A stretch of DNA of 18,089 nucleotides from assembly GCA_020853255.1 (NCBI GenBank), contig JADYZI010000329.1, positions 1 through 18,089 of the forward strand, read 5' to 3'. Below are positions 7,408 through 12,877 of this stretch, in pieces. Below the pieces are notes generated by a model, which was given only the letters and a program-made list of their open reading frames with translations, was not told the DNA's origin and searched no databases. The position numbers and the translations under genes were made by a program. This DNA comes from Acidobacteriota bacterium (lineage in GTDB: Bacteria > Acidobacteriota > Blastocatellia > Pyrinomonadales > Pyrinomonadaceae). Every line of letters starts with the position of its first letter. The first letter of the stretch is position 1.

Positions 7408-8703
7408 TCATTTTGCACCGGCGGCCTTGGCGGCTTCGACCTTGTCCTGCAGTATCTCGATGGCCTTTTTCATCTGAATGTCCTCAACCGTCTTCTTCAC
7501 CTCGGCCTGCGGCGTTGGTGTCGGCTGCGGATTCTGTTTCTGGTCTTCCTGATCACCGATCATATCTTCGACCTCGACCGGTTCCGGGGTATCAGGACGC
7601 TTTACCTCGACCGTTGGCTTTACGCCGGTCGTATTTCTGTCTTCGCCAAGAAAAGGCACCCCGCTCGGCGACGCCCATTTTGCGGTGGTCAGCAGCAGGC
7701 CGTCGCCGGCGCGAAGAGTGAAAAGCTGCTGCTCGGTACCCGAACCAAAGCTGCGTTCACCTACGACCTCACCGCGTTTGCGGTCGAGGACCGCCGCGGC
7801 AACGACTTCGCCCGGCCCAGCCGTGCCAAGATCGATCACGACCGCAAGTTTGCCGTCAAAGGCCGCTTTCGCCGGATCAGCGGCAAATGTCTTCGTGACC
7901 TGGTTGTCCTTGCCGATGATCTTCGCCAGATCGCCGCTGTTTATAAACAGGTTAGCTGTGTTCACCGCCTCATCGATGGTGCCCGTCGCCACACCTCGAA
8001 GATCAAGAACGATCTTTTGCACGCCCTGCTTTTTCAGATTCTCGACCTGAGTTTTGATCTGGTTCGCCTGACCTGATTCGAGACTGTAAACCTTTATAAC
8101 ACCTACTTTTCCGGCCTCGACACGAGATTCAGGATTAGGTATTTTGTAATCGCCCCGCGTCACTTTCAGGGTCATCGGCTTTGCGCCTGAACGCAGCACG
8201 CGCAAGTTGACGGCGGTTCCCGGCTGGCCGTATATCATCTGCTTTGCGTCATAGAGCGATATGTCGCGCGTCGCCTTGTTCTCAATATACTCGATCACAT
8301 CGCCCGCTTTTAACCCGGCCCGGTCTGCGTCAGAATCCTTCATCACCGAAACCACATACAGATATAGCGAGACTTGCGAAAACTCGGCCCCGATGCCTGT
8401 CTTTTTCGTGTTCTTGGCCGCGTTATAATCGGTTACCTGCTGCGGCGTCAGATACGACGAATAAGGATCAAGCCCGCCGACAAGCCCGCGCAAGGCTCCG
8501 AACCGCACCTTTTCAAGATTTGGCTCGTCAACATAATCGTTCTGGATGTGCTGGAGGACCGATTCAAATATCCTGACCTGCGCGCCGGCATCGTTTATCG
8601 GCTGCTGGGCACGCGTCCACGGGCTGAGAATGCCGCCGATCACGGCATATAGGCCAACGGCTGCCGAGATCATCAGGATCGAGAGCTTTCCGCGAAATGA
8701 CAT
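7408..8703 (-). CDS. S41 C-terminal processing peptidase homologue, probably catalytically inactive
   Basis: This 431-residue protein has an N-terminal signal anchor (residues 7-27), a helical segment, a PDZ domain (about 100-185, TGIGAEF to VLRSG) and an S41 core (about 198-365). CtpA/Tsp enzymes cleave exported proteins at the C-terminus with a Ser/Lys dyad. Here the GSASASE nucleophile motif reads GTAGPGE (293-299), so the Ser position is Gly296. The general-base Lys of the FGKG motif is Ser321 (SFGSG). Asp307 and the surrounding VVGERSFG fold motif remain. By these residues it should not cleave peptides, and a binding or scaffold role is an inference. A Pro/Gln/Glu-rich tail (about 370-410) ends in a helical, Lys/Ala-rich segment. 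The ATG at 8703 has a GAGG ribosome site 8 bases upstream. Confidence 0.88.
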   Translation of the reverse strand: MSFRGKLSILMISAAVGLYAVIGGILSPWTRAQQPINDAGAQVRIFESVLQHIQNDYVDEPNLEKVRFGALRGLVGGLDPYSSYLTPQQVTDYNAAKNTKKTGIGAEFSQVSLYLYVVSVMKDSDADRAGLKAGDVIEYIENKATRDISLYDAKQMIYGQPGTAVNLRVLRSGAKPMTLKVTRGDYKIPNPESRVEAGKVGVIKVYSLESGQANQIKTQVENLKKQGVQKIVLDLRGVATGTIDEAVNTANLFINSGDLAKIIGKDNQVTKTFAADPAKAAFDGKLAVVIDLGTAGPGEVVAAAVLDRKRGEVVGERSFGSGTEQQLFTLRAGDGLLLTTAKWASPSGVPFLGEDRNTTGVKPTVEVKRPDTPEPVEVEDMIGDQEDQKQNPQPTPTPQAEVKKTVEDIQMKKAIEILQDKVEAAKAAGAK

Positions 8704-8773
8704 AGATTACCTCGTATAATAAAGACCGACTTCTGTATTACGTTTCCGCCCGCCAAATGGTTTGCCGAAGTCG

Positions 8774-9274
8774 ATGCAAACAAGCGATTATATAATTTAC
8801 GTGCAGGATAAGGAAACAATTAATCCCGAACATATTGCAGAACCGGCCGAGGTTCCGCGCGGCGGCCGGATCGTCGCCCTTGACCCGGGCACGAAACACA
8901 TTGGCGTCGCAATTTCCGATGAGACGCAATCCATTGCAACGCCTGTCAAAACCATACGGCGGCGAAGCTGGAAAAAGACCCTTCTGGATGTCAAAGACAT
9001 TCTTGGTCAGTTCGATGCCGTCGCTCTCGTTATTGGTTTGCCGCTTAACACCGACGGAACCGAAAGTGAGATGTCGGCCGATGCGCGCCGTATCGCCCGG
9101 AACCTATCCCTTTCTGTCGATATTCCCGTCTTTCTCCAGGACGAACGCGTTACATCTTACGAAGCACGCGGCCGCCTGTGGGACCGCGGCATCGATCCGC
9201 GGAACACAAAAAGCCTGGTTGACAGCGAGGCGGCAGCGATCATCCTGACCGATTTTCTCGCGGCCCGGAACTAA
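8774..9274 (+). CDS. ruvX: Putative pre-16S rRNA nuclease / Holliday junction resolvase-like RuvX (YqgF)
   Basis: This is an RNase H-fold protein of the YqgF/RuvX family, 166 residues from the ATG at 8774. Family motifs appear in order: ALDPGTKHIGVAISDE (35-50, with Asp37), VIGLPLNTDGTESEM (86-100), PVFLQDERVTSYEA (118-131, with Asp123-Glu124) and VDSEAAAIIL (149-158). Family members process the 5' end of 16S rRNA precursors, and some act on DNA or RNA branch structures. About 30 residues before the first beta-strand are an unusual extension. An in-frame TTG at 8762 is an alternative start, and neither start has a clear Shine-Dalgarno. It is divergent from the S41-like gene, with 70 bases between. 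Confidence 0.92.
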   Translation: MQTSDYIIYVQDKETINPEHIAEPAEVPRGGRIVALDPGTKHIGVAISDETQSIATPVKTIRRRSWKKTLLDVKDILGQFDAVALVIGLPLNTDGTESEMSADARRIARNLSLSVDIPVFLQDERVTSYEARGRLWDRGIDPRNTKSLVDSEAAAIILTDFLAARN

Positions 9275-9340
9275 AAATGTGGCGAGGACGCGACTTAAAA
9301 ATCCTTGAATGTCGAGCAGTTCCCCGTTTTCGTGAGTTTC

Positions 9341-9410
9341 GTTCTTGTTCCGGGCGTTTCGTGGTGACGAAGCCTGACTATTAGCCACGAAACGCGCGAA
9401 ACAAAGGCCG
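9341..9410 (+). repeat. Dispersed palindrome, family B, copy 1
   Basis: The arms 9344-9364 and 9385-9405 are inverted copies of each other with few mismatches (core cgtttcgtgg / ccacgaaacg). The asymmetric 17-base string tttcgtggtgacgaagc (9357-9373) recurs exactly, in the opposite orientation, in the copy at 16059-16136. It lies between ruvX and the M1 gene. Confidence 0.8.
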
Positions 9411-9447
9411 AACAAATGCCCGAAATCAAATCTTCCTCAGGCAAACT

Positions 9448-9475
9448 TTCACACCGGGCCGTGCAACAATATGAC
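9448..9475 (+). promoter_or_regulatory. Weak candidate promoter of the M1 gene
   Basis: TTCACA (9448-9453), a 16-base gap and TATGAC (9470-9475) lie 47 bases before the preferred ATG. The fit is modest and no other signal supports it. Confidence 0.25.
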
Positions 9476-9522
9476 CTGATAGAACAACTTATTAACGCAT
9501 GCCCTTACTGAAACCTTCTCAC

Positions 9523-12500
9523 ATGAAAAGAATTCTTTTTGCGATCATCCTCGCTATGCCGATCTTCTCCTTTGCTCAAACCCCGCCGATCGAACCGGGC
9601 GTTTCGCTCGAACTGGCAAAATGGCGGGCCGCACATTATTCGGACGCACGATACAAACTCAACCTGACGCTAGAAAAAATGTCGCCGGTGCTAAAAGGAA
9701 CGATCGAGATACGAGTCAAGCTGTCAGGACCGCCTGCGTCAGCGGGCGGCCAGACTCTCAAGCTGTCAGAACCGCCTGCGTCAGCGGGCGGCCAGACACT
9801 CGGCAGCGGGGCAGAAACACGACCGGTAGGGAGTGTGCCCCAAATCATCCTCGACTGGCGGAAGCTCAAAGGCTATGAGGAGACGTCGACCATCTCGAAT
9901 GTTTCCGTGAACGGCCAGGCGGCCGCAGCCCAGAACCACCCCGTCGCCGAAGCGGCGACACCCCTCCTTCGTAAGGAGGGGAACCAGATCGCGTCGCTTA
10001 CCTATGTCGAGCAGAACGAACACCTGATCTTCAGCGACGGCGTGGTCGCGGGCGAGAATGTGATCAAGCTCGATTTTACCTCGCCGATACTGACAAGCGG
10101 CTCGGCGGTCACGCGGTATGTGGACAAGGAGGACGGCGCGGAGTACATCTACTCGCTCTTCGTCCCGTCGGACGCCAGCACCGCGTTTCCGGTGTTCGAT
10201 CAGCCGGATCTGAAGGCGCGGTTTAGCCTCGCAGTCGACAGCCCTAGCCGATGGAGCGTGGTATCGAACTCTAGAATTGATTGTGAAGGTGCTAATGAGA
10301 CTTACCCTAATGAGGCCGATCTTTTTAGGAAGAGAGAAATCTCTAATTTGGTTAAAAAAGGAGCTACGAAGGATCGGATTCGTGAAGCTGAGAGGTGTCT
10401 TGAGCATTTTCCAGACGAACAATGGGTAAAATATGCGTCATTTAAAGAAACCAAACCGATCAGCACCTACGTATTCGCATTCGCGGCCGGGCCATTCGAG
10501 GCGTTCGCAGACCAAGGCGGAAACCTGAGCGGTAGCGGGGGTGCCGCTAAGCACAAAGGCAGCTCGCAGCCGGGCACACTCCCTACCGGTCGTGTTTCCG
10601 CCTCTGGCGATGACGGCTCGATCTACGTCCGCAAATCACAGGCCGCGAAGTTCAAGCCTCATGCCGCCGAGGTCTTTCGGCTCAATCGCGAGGCGGTCAA
10701 GTATTTCGAGCAATATTTCGATTACAAATTCCCATTCCCGAAGTACGATCTGGTTTTGATACCGGAGTTTCCGTTCGGCGGAATGGAGCATGCGGGGGCT
10801 ACTTTCCTCAGGGAATCGTCAATCATCTTTCCGCAGGAACCCACGAAGAACGATTACATCTCGCGGGCGACGTTGATCTTTCATGAAACGGCGCATCAGT
10901 GGTTTGGCGACACGGTGACGATGCGTTGGTTCGACGACCTTTGGCTCAAAGAAGGTTTTGCGACCTTTATGGCATACAAGGCACTCGAAAAGATAATGCC
11001 CGAAATGAACGCCTGGAAGGTCTTTTACGAACGCGTCAAACAGGGCGCCTACGCAACCGATTCTACAAAAGGCACAACGCCGATCTATCAGGAGATCAAA
11101 AACCTTTCCGCCGCAAAATCGGCATACGGCAACATTGTTTACAACAAAGCCCCGGCGTTTCTGCGCCAAGCAGAGTTTTATCTCGCCGAAGACAAATTCC
11201 AAACCGCCGTGCGGGCGTTTTTGAAGAAGCATGAGTTTGGGAATGCGGGTTGGGAAGGCTTGGTTGGCGAGCTTGAAAGGGCGAGTCAACAGGATCTCAA
11301 GGAATGGGCGCAACGTTGGGTCAAGACGCCCGGAGTGCCCATGTTCTACGCAAATCTGTCAGACGTGAAAAACTCGAAAAATGGCTTCAGCTACGGGATC
11401 GTTCAGGAGCCTCCGAAAAGTACGAAGCTCATTTGGCCCATGCGCACCAAACTACTAACTAGGACACATGCGGACCGTATTGCCGAAGAATACGACTCGA
11501 CGCTTGCGTTTAGTCTCAGACGGCAGGGCGAGTTCGAAGGCGCAACAATGGTTTGTGACCACTGCAGAACGTTTCGCTCGGACTTTATCTTTGCGAACTA
11601 CGGCGACTACGGCTACGGCATTTTTCTTCTCGACGAGAAAAGCCGCGATTATGTTCTCAAGAACATCCAGAACGAGAAAGATCCGTTCCTGCGGGCGATG
11701 ATGTGGGGAGCGCTGTGGGACAGCGTCCGCGAGGGCGAATTGGACCCGCGGGTGTTCGTGGAGCTGGTGGTTAAAGTTTGGAGTCCCGGCTTTAGCCGGC
11801 AGCCGCCTATAGCCGGGACTCCAAACTTGCAGAAGCCCGCACGAAGTAAGGGCGAAACACTCGATCTCGCCCTTGCTGACGCGCGGGCTTCCGCATTGGA
11901 TGACGAATCTACCGTAGCATTGCTGCTCACCCGCGTCGGGACGGCGATGAACTATTATATCTCGACGCCCAATATCGCCCTTACTAGCGTGCGGGCTTCG
12001 GCATCGGATGACTTGCGCACCCGCGTAGAGGATATGCTCATCGAACAGATGCAAAACGCTCCGACGCTTGGTCAGCGGATCACATTTTATCGGGCATTCC
12101 TGAATATCGCAGCGAGCGAGAACGCTCGAAGACTGTTAAAGACTCTGTTGACGACAGGCGGAAACCTGAGCGGTAGCGATGGTGCGCCACTCAATAAAGA
12201 CCAGAAGGGCACACTCCCTACCGGTCGTGTTTCTGCCTCGGTGCCGAACATTCCGTTAAAGACCAAGGACAAATTCGACATTGTCACGCGGCTGCTGATC
12301 CTCGGCGACCCCGATGCGCCAAAACTGCTGGCGGAACTTGAAAAGACAGAGACGAGCGACGATGCGAAGCGTTACGCATACGCCGCAAAGGCAGGCATCG
12401 GAACAGTCGAGAACAAGGCGAAATACTGGAACGATTTCATCGACAACAAACAGATCAGCGAAAGCTGGGTCGAAGCCGCGATGGGGCCGTGGAATTCGAT

Positions 12501-12759
12501 CCGACAAAGCGAGCTGACGCTGCCGTATTTGCAGAAAGCACTCCAGGAGCTGCCAAACCACAAACGCAGCCGTAAGATATTTTTTATAAACGGCTGGCTC
12601 GGTGCCTTCATCGGCGGCCAGCGTAGCGAGGAGGCATTGGCGACCGTAAACAAATTCCTCGCCGACAACCCAAACCTCGACAACGACCTGCGACTGAAGA
12701 TTCTGGAGAACGTTGACCTGATCGAACGCGCCGTGAAGATCAGAAAGCGATTTCCGTGA
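9523..12759 (+). CDS. Secreted M1-family zinc aminopeptidase homologue, expanded by inserted repeats
   Basis: This 1078-residue exported protein starts with a signal peptide from the ATG at 9523 (MKRILFAIILAMPIFSFAQ). An upstream in-frame ATG at 9499 would add eight polar residues. M1 enzymes remove N-terminal amino acids from peptides using one zinc ion. The zinc site HETAH (454-458) with Glu477 (LWLKEGFATF) is intact, Tyr540 (IVYNKAPAF) fits the catalytic tyrosine, and the substrate motif GxMEN reads GGMEH (419-423). An ERAP1-like helical C-terminal region follows. The usual size is about 850-900 residues. The excess comes from palindromic segments read through in frame near residues 66-106, 141-153, 332-360, 751-790, 818-826 and 879-905, plus an AT-rich insert near 250-306. 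Whether the protein still folds as a peptidase is inferred from the intact core. Confidence 0.92.
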   Translation: MKRILFAIILAMPIFSFAQTPPIEPGVSLELAKWRAAHYSDARYKLNLTLEKMSPVLKGTIEIRVKLSGPPASAGGQTLKLSEPPASAGGQTLGSGAETRPVGSVPQIILDWRKLKGYEETSTISNVSVNGQAAAAQNHPVAEAATPLLRKEGNQIASLTYVEQNEHLIFSDGVVAGENVIKLDFTSPILTSGSAVTRYVDKEDGAEYIYSLFVPSDASTAFPVFDQPDLKARFSLAVDSPSRWSVVSNSRIDCEGANETYPNEADLFRKREISNLVKKGATKDRIREAERCLEHFPDEQWVKYASFKETKPISTYVFAFAAGPFEAFADQGGNLSGSGGAAKHKGSSQPGTLPTGRVSASGDDGSIYVRKSQAAKFKPHAAEVFRLNREAVKYFEQYFDYKFPFPKYDLVLIPEFPFGGMEHAGATFLRESSIIFPQEPTKNDYISRATLIFHETAHQWFGDTVTMRWFDDLWLKEGFATFMAYKALEKIMPEMNAWKVFYERVKQGAYATDSTKGTTPIYQEIKNLSAAKSAYGNIVYNKAPAFLRQAEFYLAEDKFQTAVRAFLKKHEFGNAGWEGLVGELERASQQDLKEWAQRWVKTPGVPMFYANLSDVKNSKNGFSYGIVQEPPKSTKLIWPMRTKLLTRTHADRIAEEYDSTLAFSLRRQGEFEGATMVCDHCRTFRSDFIFANYGDYGYGIFLLDEKSRDYVLKNIQNEKDPFLRAMMWGALWDSVREGELDPRVFVELVVKVWSPGFSRQPPIAGTPNLQKPARSKGETLDLALADARASALDDESTVALLLTRVGTAMNYYISTPNIALTSVRASASDDLRTRVEDMLIEQMQNAPTLGQRITFYRAFLNIAASENARRLLKTLLTTGGNLSGSDGAPLNKDQKGTLPTGRVSASVPNIPLKTKDKFDIVTRLLILGDPDAPKLLAELEKTETSDDAKRYAYAAKAGIGTVENKAKYWNDFIDNKQISESWVEAAMGPWNSIRQSELTLPYLQKALQELPNHKRSRKIFFINGWLGAFIGGQRSEEALATVNKFLADNPNLDNDLRLKILENVDLIERAVKIRKRFP
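9718..9801 (+). repeat. 42-bp tandem duplication inside the M1 gene
   Basis: Two adjacent 42-base units (9718-9759 and 9760-9801) differ at only two positions and preserve the reading frame. Each encodes PPASAGGQTL within a 14-residue unit. Each unit contains the imperfect palindrome ccgcctgcgtcagcgggcgg, similar in style to REP sequences. Confidence 0.92.
9808..9840 (-). repeat. Family C palindrome, half element, inverted
   Basis: The reverse complement of these 33 bases matches the right part of the family C copies at 10572-10604 and 12207-12239 with a single mismatch or so (core ctaccggtcgtgtttctgcc). It directly follows the 42-bp duplication, in the same coding frame, and encodes AETRPVGSVP-type residues. 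Confidence 0.85.
9943..9981. repeat. Double hairpin inside the M1 gene
   Basis: Two adjacent hairpins occur: gtcgcc/ggcgac (9943-9948 with 9954-9959) and the perfect 9-bp stem cccctcctt/aaggagggg (9961-9969 with 9973-9981). They encode VAEAATPLLRKEGN, which is atypical of M1 proteins at this place, suggesting another small inserted element. Confidence 0.65.
10516..10602 (+). repeat. Family C palindromic element inserted in frame in the M1 gene (copy 1)
   Basis: This is an 87-base imperfect palindrome with 20-base arms: ggcggaaacctgagcggtag (10516-10535) and ctaccggtcgtgtttccgcc (10583-10602), pairing at 17 of 20 positions. It is 29 codons long and encodes a Gly/Ser-rich peptide starting GGNLSGS and ending GTLPTGRVSA. 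The second copy at 12157 is read in the same frame. Confidence 0.92.
11774..11828. repeat. Perfect 18-bp inverted repeat inside the M1 gene
   Basis: The arm aagtttggagtcccggct (11774-11791) recurs exactly inverted at 11811-11828 around a 19-base loop. It encodes VWSPGFSRQPPIAGTPNLQ in the helical C-terminal region. It directly abuts the family A element that starts at 11832. Confidence 0.92.
11832..11891 (+). repeat. Family A palindrome inside the M1 gene (copy 1)
   Basis: The arms run from gaagcccgc (11832) to agggcga (11855) and from tcgccctt (11867) to gcgggcttc (11891), pairing imperfectly. At 60 bases (20 codons) it keeps the frame and encodes KPARSKGETLDLALADARA-like residues. Related copies lie at 11975, 12771 and 14545. 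Confidence 0.85.
11975..11999 (+). repeat. Family A palindrome, right half only
   Basis: This stretch matches the right arm of the family A element (tcgccctta...gcgggcttc). The similarity extends past the arm: 11883-11904 and 11991-12012 agree at 20 of 22 positions, which suggests a local duplication within the gene. Confidence 0.7.
12157..12237 (+). repeat. Family C palindromic element inserted in frame in the M1 gene (copy 2)
   Basis: This 81-base element (27 codons) has arms ggcggaaacctgagcggtag (12157-12176) and ctaccggtcgtgtttctgcc (12218-12237). The left arm is identical to copy 1 and the right arm differs by one base, while the loop is different. It is read in the same frame as copy 1 (GGNLSGS ... 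GTLPTGRVSAS). Confidence 0.92.
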
Positions 12760-12770
12760 ATTCGATCAAA

Positions 12771-12846
12771 TGCGGCAGCCCGTACGCAGTAAGGGCAATA
12801 CACGCAACGCTGGAGGTATCGCCCTTACTGTGTGCGGGCTTCCGCA
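12771..12846. repeat. Family A palindrome between M1 and acylase genes
   Basis: The 31-base arms 12771-12801 and 12816-12846 region (tgcggcagcccgtacgcagt / tgcggaagcccgcacacagt when both are read outward) differ at about four positions. It fills most of the 118 bases between the two convergent stop codons and may also act as a 3'-end hairpin for both transcripts. Confidence 0.88.
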
Positions 12847-12877
12847 ATGATGTGGACCCTATTTTGCGGGGTTCCTC

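Noticed and set aside
7285..8076. 263-codon plus-strand frame opposite the S41-like gene
   Set aside because: Antisense shadow of a well-supported PDZ/S41 protein.
9718..9801. CRISPR-like tandem repeat
   Set aside because: Only two adjacent units with no spacers, in frame within a gene; a tandem duplication fits better.
9781..10422. 213-codon minus-strand frame inside the M1 gene
   Set aside because: Antisense to a conserved M1 N-terminal region; length arises from codon bias and inserted repeats.
10268..10440. Intein or mini-intein in the M1 protein
   Set aside because: Only about 55 residues, with no Cys/Ser splice start, no HN-Cys/Ser end and no Hint motifs.
9523..12759. M1 gene as a pseudogene because of its many insertions
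   Set aside because: The reading frame is uninterrupted and the zinc site, Glu477 and Tyr540 are intact.
12771..12846. Classical Rho-independent terminator between M1 and acylase genes
   Set aside because: A strong hairpin exists but neither side has a T-run; it matches the family A dispersed palindrome instead.
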